Notes: generated by a model from the letters alone, not told the origin. Shown: positions 1-12,006, counted from the first letter of the stretch. The stretch is DNA of 64,000 nucleotides from Silurus meridionalis (GCF_014805685.1 NC_060892.1:20755163-20819162), one strand, 5' to 3'. Program-made: numbers and translations.

Positions 1-590
1 ATGAAAAGATTACACTCAATTTTTTTTTTTAATACCTATAATCAAAATGATTAGAACGTTTCGCTACTCTAATCATTGTAATACCTTGGCATATAAATCC
101 AATAATTCCAAAGAGCCCTCAACTGCTTGTTCTGATTGGATAACAAGCTCTTTACTGAATGATTAAATGAAAAAGTGCAAAAAAGAAAGAAATAAGTGGT
201 GGATCAGTGGCAGGTCATGAGACTTCCAGCTCTGACTGGAGGCTGGCCAGAGAGAGTCGGCTTTTGTTATCACTACTGAGATGTTTTTTCAATCGTGCAT
301 GAGAGAGACGTCGAGCCCACGGGACTCTGAAAGAATTCAGTGTGCAGAAGCCAGAGGGTTTGTTTGATCTTTAGCTCTTCTCTCAGAAGCCATGTGATGG
401 CTGACACGAGGCCGTTATCTGCTCACTCTCCCTTGGCTACAACTGTAAAAGTCATAGGGATGTTAATAAGACCTGCAAGACCCTCCCAAATGAACACTTG
501 AGGAAACCTTCAGTAACCCTCAACCTACACTGACTTGGAGTGGCACAGGATTTTAGTGTTTTAAAAGGTCTTGTAGTTCTCACCCAGAGT
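1..590. other. single-copy DNA, no gene seen
   Basis: No splice-bounded open frame, transposon terminus or tandem repeat stands out. The sequence is mixed-composition with an oligo-T run near position 20. It is probably intergenic or intronic. Confidence 0.4.
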
Positions 591-616
591 TATATATATA
601 TATATATATATATATA
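591..616. repeat. (TA)n microsatellite
   Basis: Uninterrupted alternating TA of about 13 copies in otherwise single-copy sequence. Confidence 0.9.
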
Positions 617-2062
617 ACTGCAGTTCCAGAATAAACTAAACACCCATGAGTATAGATTCTGCAATCTGGTTTACTTTGAACAAAAGCATTCAGTAAAGCT
701 TGTGATGAATAGTCACGCCGAAAAAAATCCTCCCGCATGATCGTTGCAATAAAAAATCAAAATAAAGAATGCGTTAGGTTTTTAGAAACGTGCAGAAATA
801 AAGCATTTCAGCCCGACGGTTTTAGTTCCCTTGTAATCCGTTTCTTTTAGAGTCATTACAGCGTGATTAGACGCGTCCCTAAATAGATACCCTGCTGTGT
901 TTCCGAGGATCGTTTTCTAGTGGGAAGCGGCGCTGGTGCTATGAATAGATAAAACGCTTTATGGAACAGGAGGTGTCGGGGCGACAGGGTGACAGGCGAG
1001 TCAGGACGCTGCGGTGAGCGACGATACGCTTTAATACCTGCTATCCCAATCATTCTGTGCTTCGCAGCATTTGTGGTGTCCAAGCTCAGAGCTCCTGTTG
1101 CCCAGCATGCGGCGAACCATGAGCACACGGAATCGCGCATGTGTGTGTGTGTGTGCGCGCGTGTGACACTTGTCCCTGTCCCAGAACAACAGGCATTCAT
1201 TACAAGCCCAAAAAGTAAACATTTGTACAATTGAAAAGCAATTGCTCTGTGTGTAGCTAGGAATAGAACACGCTAAGGGAGGTGGACGAATTAAAATAGT
1301 CAGGCGTAGCAGTCACCTTGAAGAAAGGATTATGTTTTTCCTTTTATGCAAAGATACAGAATGCTAGCACAACACACACAAACACACACATCTCTCGGTT
1401 AGACAGAAGCTGGACTTAATAGATCGATCCTTCAGTATTGATCTTAACTGTACAGTCACTGCTGTATTGCACTGGTTTATTGGATTGGATGAGCTCACTG
1501 GGTCATAGTTAATCCTGACAGTATTACTATGTATTCATATTTTCCTCAGTTTTACAGCCTTCCACACAGAAAAAGTTATAATACGCAGAACACGTATGAA
1601 TTTTGATATACAGGTTTTTTTTCCCCTGATTTTAGGTATTTAGACCAAGAAGTGGAAATCCTTCAAGTGTGCTTTCCAGTTCCATGTTTTCGTTCCCTAA
1701 TCAATAAGGTGAAATGGACACGGGTTTGTAATGAAGTGCTATAAGTGCAATGAAGTGCTATATAAGTATAACTTGCCGTCTCGGGATCACAGCGTTAGTG
1801 TGCAGAAAGTAAAAACGCATTGTGTCATGTGATAACAATAATACTAATGTCTCCATGTCAAAAAGGCACGCAAAGAGAAACAAGATCTGGGCTCTGAACA
1901 CGAGTGCGTCAAGTTTCCAACTGTGTGTGATGAGTTTACAGAAGGTAAAACTCAATGTCAGTAGGAGTTATGGAATGGAAGGGCATGTGGAATCAGGCCA
2001 AGGGGAAATATCTGACCACGGGCGCCAGTGAAGGAACAGAGCCAGGCACCTGTTACTTACAC
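617..2062. other. single-copy DNA with short GT and CA runs
   Basis: The open frames around 860-1230 run through a GT/GC stretch (about 1139-1165) and show no protein-like composition or splice context. A short CA run lies near 1371-1390. Nothing here supports a gene. Confidence 0.4.
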
Positions 2063-2323
2063 ACAGACACACACACACACGAAGATCTTAAAGAAAGTCA
2101 TACAGAGTGATGAAAATGCATACTCACACACAACCACGTTTTAATACATTGTGAGGACCAGCTGTAAAATCCTTACATTGTGGGGACCCCATCTTTCCAA
2201 AAGTCTTACAGATTCAAAACTACATTACGGAAGCAAAAAATTCATAATTGTACTACAAATCACACACACAGACACATTGAAGACCCTGGCAGCTGTCATA
2301 GTGATTCTTGTGGTTTTTGTGAC

Positions 2324-2334
2324 GTGTGTGTGTG

Positions 2335-2366
<32 letters not shown>
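2324..2366. repeat. (GT)n microsatellite
   Basis: GT repeat with one imperfect break near 2337. Shadow open frames through it encode Cys/Val repeats and are not genes. Confidence 0.9.
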
Positions 2367-2367
<1 letters not shown>

Positions 2368-2384
2368 TTGTGAAAACACATTCA

Positions 2385-2655
2385 TTTCGTTCCACCTAAA
2401 TCCCCCGACTCACTTTCAAACTAGCAATTAAAATCGCCTGGCGCGTTAAAAGGTCCACACACCGGTTGTCAATCACTGCATGGGTGTGACTTAAACATGG
2501 CTGCGGCGTATAACAAATACACATGTTCAATTGTCCAACATCGAAGACATGATTAAAAAAAATGTGAATTTGAAACAGCTTCTGGGCATGTAAGTAAAAA
2601 TCTTGTTAGGATTTTAAACAGATAAAGAGCTAACAATTCTTTGAAGAAGAAAGAA
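2385..2655 (+). repeat. diverged local duplication, unit 1 (first copy)
   Basis: This stretch matches 3645-3915 in the same orientation. Shared landmarks in order are a run reading aaatcccccgactc, a tgtcaat block, gtgacttaaacatggc, acatgttcaattg and agctaacaattcttt. The copies differ by many substitutions and small indels, so the duplication is old. No terminal inverted repeats were seen, so it may be a plain duplication or two copies of an unrecognised interspersed repeat. Confidence 0.65.
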
Positions 2656-2710
2656 AGAAAAAAAAAAAAAAAAAAACCATCATAGGAGAGTCTTTGATTC
2701 CCTTCTCTGA

Positions 2711-3030
2711 ATGCGTCCTAATAAATGTGGAGTAAACAACAAAGGAGGCTGGACCTACACGTCTGGCTTGGCCCGTCTCAGAATGACCGCGTGTGATTGC
2801 GTGTGCGCTCCTTCTAATTTAATGCCTCAGACAGAGTGGCTCATGCATGCGCGAGTCTTTGTTATATTTGTGGGTGCTGGTCACCCTGTGACCCCTAATC
2901 CCAGGAGCCAGACTTGGCCTAATGAGGAAGCAGGCAGCTGGCATGCAATTCGGCTTATTACTGAAATCGCACACGCTCGCTCCTCGGCCGCGACACTTAA
3001 CTGCAGCAGCACTCCAATAGAGGTGTGAGG
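2711..3030. promoter_or_regulatory. candidate conserved non-coding element
   Basis: A high-complexity block without repeats, free of obvious transposon features. It contains several homeodomain-type cores (ctaatttaatg, cctaatccc, cctaatgagg) and a SOX-like aacaaagg. The call is inferred from sequence texture only; an exon cannot be excluded, but no splice-bounded frame was found. Cross-species alignment would decide. Confidence 0.22.
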
Positions 3031-3474
3031 GAGCGAGGGAGGAAGTGATAAAAAGCACACAAAAGCCAGGCCTACTGCCTCCTCCTCCCCCCACCCCACA
3101 CACAGGCATACGCACAACAAATCCCAAAACGCCCACCATCGATCAACCTCTCATACCCGCCAAGCTTATTCCGCTAATCAGTTACACACCACAGCATGGC
3201 ATTTACGAACAAGATCTTCAGAGCTTCAGAGCACGCTCGCTACACACATACGAACACGTACAACATGGTGATTCAATCAGATCGTAAATAACCATCACTA
3301 CGTTCAGCTCAGGTTACTTTGGAGCAGCTCTTCATCTCACTTTAACACATTGCTGGACTTGTAGAGGACTTGGTCTTTTTGGTTGGTCCTTGTAGCTCAG
3401 GCTGATGTACTGATCTCAGTGAGGTTCACTGCAGGACTACTAGCGAGGCCACTCCACATCACAACGTGCCTACA
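3031..3474. other. single-copy DNA, no gene seen
   Basis: Short proline-rich open frames through a C-rich tract near 3080-3100 look incidental. No repeat or transposon signature was recognised. Confidence 0.35.
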
Positions 3475-4160
3475 CCACTACACTACTATCACCATGTTTC
3501 ATTTTCTACTTATTGTGTAATGCTAACCAGATTACAAAAAAAAAAAAAAACCCTTTACTTTTTGACACAGTAGTCCTCAGAACGTCAAGGTGTTTTATGG
3601 CAAATGTGAGGCAAAGCTTAACGTGAGCATATGAGGACACATTCTTAGCGGTCCAACCCAAATCCCCCGACTCGCTTTAAAACCAGCAATCAAATCGCCT
3701 GACACTTTAACTCCACACACCAGCTGTCAATTACGGCATGGTTGTGACTTAAACATGGCCAGGGTGTAGGACAAATATACTGTACATGTTCAATTGCCAA
3801 CGACAAAGATAGTCAGCTTCTGCGCAACATCTACCAAAAGCAGCTTTTATGCATGTAACTAGAAAGCCTGTTAAAATTAAGTAGATAAATAGCTAACAAT
3901 TCTTTAAAAAAAATCATAGGACATTCTCCAAAAGTCCAGGTTGCTTCTACTAGACTTCTACTACGTTCAGAGGTGGACTTGCGCGAGTCAAGGTGAGTCA
4001 ACTCGGTATGCGCATACCTCAACACTACCACCACCATGTTTCATTATCCTTATTGTGGAATGTTAACAAATAAAAAATAAAAACGGTCTTCCGAAAAACG
4101 TTTGTGACTCCGCAATCCTCAGAAAGTCAAGGTGTTTAGCAACTATTGTGAGGCAGAATT
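3475..4160 (+). repeat. diverged local duplication: unit 1 second copy, and unit 2 copies
   Basis: 3645-3915 is the second copy of the block at 2385-2655. A separate block at 3475-3620 (accatgtttcatt, attgtg, cctcagaa, gtcaaggtgttt, tgtgaggca) recurs at 4020-4160 in the same orientation. The two overlapping duplications have offsets of about 1.25 kb and 0.54 kb, which suggests repeated local duplication or a cluster of one interspersed family. Confidence 0.6.
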
Positions 4161-4813
4161 TGATGCTTCTCGTGTCTTCCACCCCCCCACCCCCGTTCAG
4201 CATTTCTGTCTCTTTCTAATGACAGAGAATCATGAATGAAGACCTTATCTTAGGCAAGCGATGCTCCTCTTAGATGTTCTTCTGGGCTCTGTTGTGGCTT
4301 CGTGGATGAGTCGTTGATGCGCTGTTTGGAGGAATGTCGGTAGACCAGCGACTTCTGGGAAGTTCTGTGGTTCGGTGGAGTGCCGGAGCCTTAGAAGTGG
4401 CTTTCTAACCCGTTCCAGGATGATTTATTCGCTTAACTCTCTCATCTTTTCTGGAATGTCTTTTCGAGCTGCTTGTTGAGATCTTCCAGATCTCGATTAA
4501 AATTTCTCGGTCACAGTGTCTGCTGTTAAAAATGCTATACGTATGCTATAAAACTTAATAGGACCGAACCATCAGAACCCATCCGATGCCACATCTGAAA
4601 CAGCACTTGGTTTTAATGCGCTAAGCAAACGCCACATTAGCTCACAAGCTCGCCACAAGTAAGATGTGCTAATCTATTTTTATTGTTATTTTGGAAGGGA
4701 ATTCGGAGTGAGGACAAGCCCATGCATGCAAGCACTGTTTAATGAAGGGGACGAAGGCTGCCTCAGTTCCCGAAATGCCTACAAAAGCGTCCTCCTTTCA
4801 AACAGGCCATTAT

Positions 4814-4814
<1 letters not shown>
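4161..4814. other. single-copy DNA, no gene seen
   Basis: A region of moderate GC near 4240-4500 without splice-bounded frames or recognisable repeat termini. Confidence 0.35.

Positions 4815-4870
<56 letters not shown>
4815..4870. repeat. (CA)28 microsatellite
   Basis: Perfect CA repeat of about 56 bp. The Thr/His-repeat open frames crossing it are artefacts. Confidence 0.95.
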
Positions 4871-4872
<2 letters not shown>

Positions 4873-6078
4873 AAACCACACTCGACCCTGGACCAACAAA
4901 GATATGCACGCCTATTCTGTGTGTTTGTGTCGGGAAGCAGAGGAGGACGCCGGCGAGATTTACAGCGTCCTCTTTACAGTGTCGTCAGATTGATTGTGGA
5001 CACGTCGAGTGACCAAGTGTCCCTTAGGGCATTCGAGCTAGACACACTCCATCCCACACAAAGGCAAAGAGTCAAGGAGCTTTCCAAGAGCTTGAAGAGT
5101 CATTAACCGACCAGGGAACAGCAGTACTGAACAATATCAGGAGGCATATAATGAAGTGTGTTTACTAAGGATGAAGCGATACACAAATTGATCAACTAAT
5201 CAACGCTGATGGGTAATGTTGTTTTTAATTCCGCGTTCAACTTGGAATTCCCAACGTTCAGGCTGGAAAAGCTAAATAAATGTCCGCTTAACTTGGAATT
5301 TTTGATGGACCCGAGGGTCTTCAGAATTTTACAAACCTGTTCACATTATATGCCACACATTATTTTGCCAGTGCGGGTCATCAATTTAGTCACGTTTCCC
5401 AGTTTTGTACAGTAACAGGGTAATGTCAAGCTTTTTGGTTTACCAGATACCACACTGGCTCCTTTACGGAGTACACGTACAAAATGATTTGGAAATAATC
5501 AGAAATTATCCCAGTGTTTTCAGGTCCAATCGGTGCTGGTTGGACCGGGTAATGAACAGATTTTTACTCTGCATGTGAACACATTAACCAAATCAGAGAA
5601 GGTTCTCCCAAGCGCAAGAGTAAATAATGTCGGAATAAAAAAATAAACAGGACGCACAGTAGTTCTGACTGTTTGAGGAAAAAGAGCATCTTTATCATCT
5701 CTGAACGTATTTTTAAAAAGCTGATTAAGAGGGACTCATTAGTAACATATGATCCAGTCTCATTATAATTATTTTGGGTTTGTTACTGAAATAAACAAGA
5801 AGAAGGGAAAGCAAAAGTGAGCCAGAGAGGGAGGTTAAAAGGCATTATTGGGACACTCATACGGTATGGCCGAACCAAAAGGCTGGACTTGTTTTGACAC
5901 TTTTTACCCACTGGCACCCTTCAAAGGAGGCGGCGCGAAACAGTGTACTCAAGTTCTCCAACTTCATTACCAAACCGTTTTAAAACACAAGCCTGGCATC
6001 TGAAGGGCCTATTGGAACCTTGAATTGCTTTCTTAATGGAGCTTGTTGCTGGGGCCCCATGGTTGGTTTAGTGTATGA

Positions 6079-6080
<2 letters not shown>
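4871..6080. other. single-copy DNA, no gene seen
   Basis: No transposon ends, splice-bounded exons or tandem repeats were recognised across this 1.2 kb. Short open frames near 5209-5415 have no supporting context. Confidence 0.35.

Positions 6081-6136
<56 letters not shown>
6081..6136. repeat. (GT)28 microsatellite
   Basis: Perfect GT repeat of about 56 bp. Confidence 0.95.
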
Positions 6137-6138
<2 letters not shown>

Positions 6139-7480
6139 GCAGTGGGAGCGGTGGAATGTGCAACGTGATGTGGAATAGCGAGAGACGGATTTCCAGGCCA
6201 AGGCCAAAGCAATCCTTTGACAGAGCGAAAGAGAGAGGAAGAGAAAGAGAGTGGGATGAGAGTCAATTGAAAACAATGAGGGCAGTAAATATAAATGCCT
6301 TACACTCATTATATAGCATCCAAGCAACAGGAGTCGTTTGCTAACGAATGCTGACGCAAGTTCCGATACGCCTAAGCGCAGATTGGTCAGAGATCCTTCA
6401 TTTTACGATACATAACATATATATTTGTACGTTTTCTTCAACTTTGTGGCCCGGCAAACAAATGTGCAGCGAGTCTACAAAGCCTCTGAGCATCATGGGC
6501 AAAACCTACACATTGTGTGGGTCCTTCAGGATTAATCTGAATATACAGGTGTCAAATATGAGCCAAAGCATCTCCACTTTCACAACAAACATTTCCCCGT
6601 TGTGGTAAACTCCGTAATTGGGTCCATGAGGTGGCTTTTTTTATTTTCATTTCTTTTAAAAGTTTGTAACTTAAAATGTTACCACATGACCCCTTTTACC
6701 CATTGGGCAACACTTTGGCACGCGTGCGCTTATTCGTTTCACACAAATCTGGGGCGTGTGAAGTGCGAGCAAAACGGCTGGTGCCATACTGAGCTACTGA
6801 TATCGAGTTGCTTGCAATGTACTGTTGCAGTTCTACTAAACTACAACAAATATATATATATATATATTTTTTTTTAGATTTTGCGCTGATTTTGCACAGT
6901 AAAATACAGGTATTTAATAGAGGAAATCCAATACATCCCGTACGATCCAGGATTACCCAGGATCCATTGTAAATCCATGTACTGTTTAAATGTGCCTCTT
7001 TAAATCGTGTTTGTTTGCGACTCTTGGTATAGAGAGTTAAATTTGATGCTTTAATGCAGGTTTACCCAAATCCTTTTCAGGTCAAAATTCCATGCTTTTG
7101 TTTGTTTTTGTTTTTTGTCTTTCGGTTTAATGCCAAAAGTCCAGTTAGGGATCGAATGAGCATTCACTGGTGATGCAAGACCATGTTATACCCTATGAGC
7201 TACTGGCACTGTGTATCGCTCGAACAAAGTCTTGCCACACCGACACGTCTTCACCAATGTACCGGAAGTACCTTTTACATCATGTAGCTGAAAATGAAAC
7301 CGATGAATCGCATTCTACATTGCTGCCATGCACTTTGTATCCGAAGCCCTTCACGAGTATGAGAATTGGACATTCTTGCGATTTCGTGTGCAGCGATGAG
7401 CTCCGTTTCAAGGTTTTTACATCTTAAACTCCAAAAGAAATAAAGTGATTACTGGTGTTAGGAATAGGGACACCAAGCAC

Positions 7481-7482
<2 letters not shown>
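6137..7482. other. single-copy DNA, no gene seen
   Basis: Contains a short TA/oligo-T run near 6850-6875. Three consecutive 80-90-codon open frames (6348-7427) lie in different frames and lack splice context, so I do not call a gene. Confidence 0.35.
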
Positions 7483-7514
<32 letters not shown>

Positions 7515-7583
7515 GTCGACTTCTTGTAATAAGTGCCACCGTTTGATGATGACCCCCATTTGAGGAAAGTGTGAAAAATGGCA

Positions 7584-7673
<90 letters not shown>
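7483..7673. repeat. CA and compound (CT)n-(CA)n microsatellites
   Basis: (CA)n at 7483-7512; a compound array of (CT) about 15 copies at 7590-7619 followed directly by (CA) about 27 copies at 7620-7673. The compound array gives minus-strand Cys/Val and Arg/Glu repeat frames that are not genes. Confidence 0.95.
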
Positions 7674-7678
<5 letters not shown>

Positions 7679-8911
7679 TTTTGCTCGAAAGTTTGCACCC
7701 TCTGGATCATTTATTCTTTATTTAGTTGCTTAACTTCTGAGGTGTGAATACTTCAAAGCTGCTCGAATCCGGGAGGATTTTCCCAAAGATTCATGCGTAA
7801 AGACCTTTTAGAATCCGCCAAAGTGAAAATCACACACCTGAGTCTTTTGAGTTTAGTTAGAAACTCGAAAGGTTAAAACCCTTTCCTTAAGCGTGACGTC
7901 TACGTCACTGGAAAGTCGATCCGATTTCCATGAGCTTACAGCCTCCGTTTTATCGTATGGAACATTTGAGCCATCTGAGATTTCTTGTAGCTGTAGGATA
8001 TCTTGTAGGTTTCCGGAATTCGCTCGTTTTTGAATTAGCGCATCAAAAGGAAGTCATTTCTCCAGTCATTCAGTCATAGTTAGCTGCTAAACCTGCTTTA
8101 CAAGAACACACACACATATCAATAGAATATCACAAGTGCTTCGAGACATGAGTTCTACGCACTAAAGCAACAAAATAAACACTAGACACCTGGTGACATA
8201 CATCCCCAGCCGACACTCTTACTCTTACACACACCTGTTTTTTTTTTTTTTTTTGCTTTTTAATTGGAGCCAAACGTCTATTCAGCATGTAGGCACCGAA
8301 ATCACACTAATCTAATTTAGCAGACAGTAACGAACAGGAACAACCCAGAATAACAGCCGTGGCATTAACAGAAGCAGTACCATCACACATTGTGTGTGAT
8401 TGAGTCGAACAAGACGCTGAAATCAGAACAAACCTGCTGCATTCCATCAATCCGGAACGGACCGGTGGAAAGAAACGCTCGAATGAGAAAGATGCAGCAG
8501 CATCTGATAAATCGGGTTTCTCTGCGCTGAAGCCTTCGGGGTTCCTGAACCACTAAACATTTGCCTATATGCCAGAAAATAGTGTGACGGCATGTGAGTG
8601 GCACGTGAGCGACATCGCACGCGGAAGAAAGATCTCAGAGCAAGTGTCTTGAATATATGTCTCATGGACAGGATTTGGGATTTAACCCACTCGTTCTCCC
8701 GTCGAAACCTGAGACATGGACCCCTGAGGCGTGTAGCGTAAGGATGATCGAGGCAACCTGGACGACGTGAAACCTGCCCCACGATAAACAATTCGTTTAC
8801 TTGTTTCGCAGACCCCGAGACCCCGTTTCACACGCACCGTGAACGTATCAGACGGCCGCAAGATAAGCCAGTGCTGCTTTTGTCATGGTAAGATCAGCTG
8901 TCACAAACAAT
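7674..8911. other. single-copy DNA, no gene seen
   Basis: A minus-strand open frame of about 114 codons (8447-8791) has neither convincing acceptor and donor nor a recognisable domain. An oligo-T run lies at 8238-8255. No repeat family was recognised. Confidence 0.35.
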
Positions 8912-8945
8912 CACACACACACACACACACGCACACACACACACA
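8912..8945. repeat. (CA)n microsatellite
   Basis: Imperfect CA repeat with one g interruption. Confidence 0.9.
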
Positions 8946-9792
8946 GTTCATCTGTCTGTTCCAAAGTATTCAGACAATGAAGTGCTCTGATCTCTGCTCT
9001 GATCAAAAACATTAACAAATGATGATCTTTGCCATAAAGTTCATCCATTATGTAAACACTATTCTGGCTCAATGGATTTTTCTGACACCGACTCGGACGA
9101 AAAGTTACGTAGGTTCCTTCACCTTCTCCCTACGATCCCCACCATCTAATTAAAGACATCCAGCGCTCAAAGACTCCGCAAAAAGTTTCGCACAAAACCC
9201 GGCGTCCTTTTGTTTTGTTTAGATTCTTTCAGAACAAATCGCTCGCCATGTCGTCCGATCAGTAGAAGAGATTAGAAGATGGCATGAGGAACATCTTAAG
9301 AAATCTTTTCTGTTCAAACATCTAACATCTTAAAGATTAAATATTTCTGATAAAAAAGATTTCTCTTGAAATATATAACGATGTCGTTTTAATAAACAAC
9401 AAAAACATTTTTTTTTCCAGTTTAAATGGCAGACTGTTTAAATGTCAATGTTATGAATGAAGTCAAAAGATAGAATAAGTCAGTTTGTAAACAACTTCAG
9501 GGGGTTCATTTTGTTTGTCTGTTTGTTTACTGACTGACTTGCGTCTTCAAAAAGCTGCGATTTGTTTTGGGTTTTTTTGTTTGTTTGTTTTTCGGTCCCA
9601 CTTGCTGTAACCTGGTGGAAGGAGGTTGGAGGCAGTGGAAGAAATGAGATGATGCTTTGGGAAAAAGCATCACACTGACTGAGATTTCTTGCAAAACACA
9701 CTTTCTCCAGCTTCGTCCCGTCTCCATAGAAAGTCAGAGGGAGACGTGAAGGCCGTGCAGCATGCAGTGTTGCTCCTGCAGAGCTGTCTGAA
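8946..9792. other. single-copy DNA downstream of the candidate small gene
   Basis: Lies downstream, in minus-strand sense, of the candidate gene at 9793-10086 and would hold its 3' untranslated region or further exons. A pyrimidine-rich tract ending in an AG occurs on the minus strand near 9614 but no clear following exon was recognised. Confidence 0.3.
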
Positions 9793-10086
9793 ATGTCAGC
9801 AAACCTGTTGAGACACCAGGAAGCTCCAACTGGATGGAGATCTCAGGGTTTGAGGAGAGCAGCTCTCTATCTCTGTATCTTTCCTTTCAACTCCATCGTT
9901 TGTGGACGCTTTTGCAAACAACACTGCAGGCACTTTATCTACAGAATGGTGCTCATAAAAATAATAATAACAATAAGCATCATTACTAAGAATAATACTA
10001 ATAATAAGAGGAAAATAAAACCACTTACACTCAATGCAAAGCCACAAAGTTAGGAGAAGCCAAGGCAGGAGGAGTGCAAGCTTCAT
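9793..10086 (-). CDS. candidate small secreted protein, two exons
   Basis: I do not recognise this gene. On the minus strand an ATG at 10086-10084 (A at -3) opens a classic signal peptide, MKLALLLPWLLLTLWLCIE, with a lysine followed by a long leucine/tryptophan core. After 58 coding bases comes a perfect intron start, GTAAGT (10028-10023), in phase 1, the usual phase for an intron after a signal peptide. A 90-nt AT-rich intron ends in ctgtag (9944-9939). The next exon starts at 9938 and continues in the matching frame (YKVPAVLFAKAS onward, with KDTEIESCSPQ further on) to a TGA at 9795-9793, giving about 66 residues, or it splices again at a weaker CAG|GTTTGC near 9801. An in-frame ATG 9 codons upstream exists but would bury the signal peptide. 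The mature part has few cysteines and no domain I know, so it may be a precursor peptide, the start of a longer secreted protein, or chance. Splicing is inferred, not observed. Confidence 0.4.
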
Positions 10087-10420
10087 GGTAAGCAACGCTC
10101 CACTACCACACACTGTGTTCCCCGCGGGTTCTGCAGCTCAGAAAGTTATTCTACAAACATAAACGGGTAAGAAACGTGTAAATCCTCTAAACGGGACAGG
10201 AACCGGACGCTGAAGTCATGTCGAAGCGCGGTGCTGTGGGTTTCAAACCTCCCCAGGACAGAGTTTGGGGAACAGCGCTGCTCTGGAGTTCAGCTCAACT
10301 GAAGGGAGACTGAAAAGTGCAGCAGCAGCTGCAGTCCGAGCGCCGGGCTGTACCAAGTGCCTCACAGACGGTGGGGGAGTCCTTTTCAAGAGAGATTATA
10401 ACACAGTGTTTACCAGACGA
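10087..10420 (-). promoter_or_regulatory. possible 5' UTR and promoter of the small secreted-protein candidate
   Basis: The sequence upstream (minus strand) of the ATG at 10086 has more CpG than its surroundings (cgcggg near 10123, several cg between 10200 and 10345), and a TATA-like ttataatc on the minus strand lies near 10396-10403. Both fit a promoter, but no start site can be read from sequence alone. Confidence 0.25.
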
Positions 10421-10592
10421 CGGATTGCGTAATCCAGGGCACGGCAGTAAAATAAACATAAAACCAAACTCAGTTACAACCAAATGCCTACCGAGAGGTA
10501 TTTAAAAATAAAATACACAATCAAATTACACACCAAAGTAGTACCTACATATTGTAACTTTGGTAACATCCGTTGCGATACTCAAAATCCAC

Positions 10593-10625
<33 letters not shown>

Positions 10626-10657
10626 TATAACAATAATAATAATAATAATAATAATTA
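10593..10657. repeat. (ATA)n trinucleotide repeat
   Basis: Imperfect ATA/ATT repeat of about 65 bp. It abuts the start of an interspersed repeat at 10668. Confidence 0.9.
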
Positions 10658-10667
10658 AAAATAACAA

Positions 10668-11170
10668 TGAAATTCATTTTTATTTGTATAACGCAAAAAA
10701 CAACGGACATTATCTCAAATCAGCTTTACAGAAAGAAAAAAGTTATAAAGATTTTAATTTATCAATTTAGTGCTTATCTTTTTTTTTTTTTTTTTTCATT
10801 TTTTTTCATTATAAGTTTATCCCTAAAGAGCGAGCCAGTGGTGACTGTGACAAAACAAACTTTCTGTAATGGAATGAGGAAGAAACCATCAGAGGAACCA
10901 GACTCAAAGAACCCGTTCTCATCTGGTTGGCACCGAATGTCCATTCATTATACTGTATTTCCATCATTGTTGAGGTGTAGGTCAGTGAAAGATGCTCAAA
11001 TGCAAAACTGTTCATGTAAACTGTGGTCCTGAGCCACTGTAGCAGACTGTTGATATTAATTTGGATATTGGGTCCAAATCCATCCTCAAAGTTCTTTTGC
11101 TGCTCAGTAACTTCAGGATCTTTAGGCTGTTCATTTGTAATCATCCTGAGCTGCACATTGGTCACTCATA
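10668..11170 (+). mobile_element. interspersed repeat family B, copy 1
   Basis: Opens with a pattern also seen at 12672, 44716 and 61800: tttatttgtata, then acattatctcaaa/cagctttacaga. It continues with agaaaccatcagaggaaccagactcaaa and atctggttggcacc. Copy 2 at 12672-13110 shares the same order through the ttgctgctcagtaact landmark. The family has no recognised coding domain; it could be a LINE 3' region or a non-autonomous element. Confidence 0.65.
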
Positions 11171-11387
11171 AGGAAGAGTAGTCCAACCAAGGAATGGTGT
11201 TGGGATGAATCAAGGAGGTCAGAAGAGAAGGGGACAGGAACGCTGGTCACTGGTACCTTAGAAGCATGTTTAAATTGACGGAGAAAAAGAAAGAGAAAGA
11301 GAGAGAGAAAGAGAAAAAGAGAGAAGGAAAGTAAAGGGGTATTAGGGAGAGAGAACAAAAAATTGTTAAGTATCTTTATTGTTACGA
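11171..11387. other. purine-rich sequence
   Basis: A GA-rich tract at about 11279-11355 (agaaaaagaaagagaaagag pattern) follows repeat family B. Confidence 0.5.
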
Positions 11388-11475
11388 GCAACAACAACAA
11401 CAACAACAATAATAATAATAATAATAATAATAATAATTATTATTATTATTATTATTATTATAATTATTATTATTT
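11388..11475. repeat. compound (CAA)n-(TAA)n-(TTA)n repeat
   Basis: CAA units shade into TAA units and then TTA units. The TAA/TTA junction forms an inverted repeat able to fold as a hairpin. Confidence 0.9.
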
Positions 11476-12004
11476 TATTTAAAAAAATCTTTTTTATAAA
11501 AATAATTTTTACATGCATTTTTATCAGCAAATACAATGTCAAAAGTGTGGCAAAATAATATTTTATGGTAACTGTTTAATAGTTGTTTGAGTCCAAAAAC
11601 TGTTCTTGAAAATATTAAATCTAAAAACACTTTTCCCAACACAGGGTTGAATATAACACCTTCATTTAGGTCCACTGTCTCCAAATAACCCACTAGAATG
11701 TTCCTGTGAAACAGAAAACATAAAAAAAATTGCTGCTGAGTAAACGTGCATCTGCTGAACATATGGTCATTCTGAGTTGTGGCGTCACAGTAGCAGATGC
11801 TGAACACAGGCATCAGGTTTCCCCACTCGACACGACTTCTTCCATCGCTCATCTGAGTCCAGTTTTTTTTAACTGTAGTGATACTACAAGCACTGAATCA
11901 ACTGCTGTACATCCTCTAAGGTATCATGATTGAGATGCAGTCTCATTATGGTAGAGTTTTGTCATGGATCTGGCAGCTGGATCTGGATGAGTTCATCGCC
12001 TGTC

Positions 12005-12006
<2 letters not shown>
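11476..12006. other. single-copy DNA, no gene seen
   Basis: AT-rich. The open frame on the minus strand at 11475-11852 has no splice context. Confidence 0.35.

Noticed and set aside
4666..5106. 146-codon open frame crossing the CA array
   Set aside because: A large part is Thr/His repeats from the microsatellite, and the rest has no splice sites or recognisable domain.
7458..7675. Cys/Val and Arg/Glu repeat proteins
   Set aside because: Direct translations of the compound CT/CA microsatellite.
8447..8791. 114-codon minus-strand frame
   Set aside because: No splice sites, no domain, and composition typical of non-coding moderate-GC DNA.
10668..11165. Overlapping open frames in both strands at 10.7-11.2 kb
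   Set aside because: They run through repeat family B, which recurs in three other places with stops in these frames.
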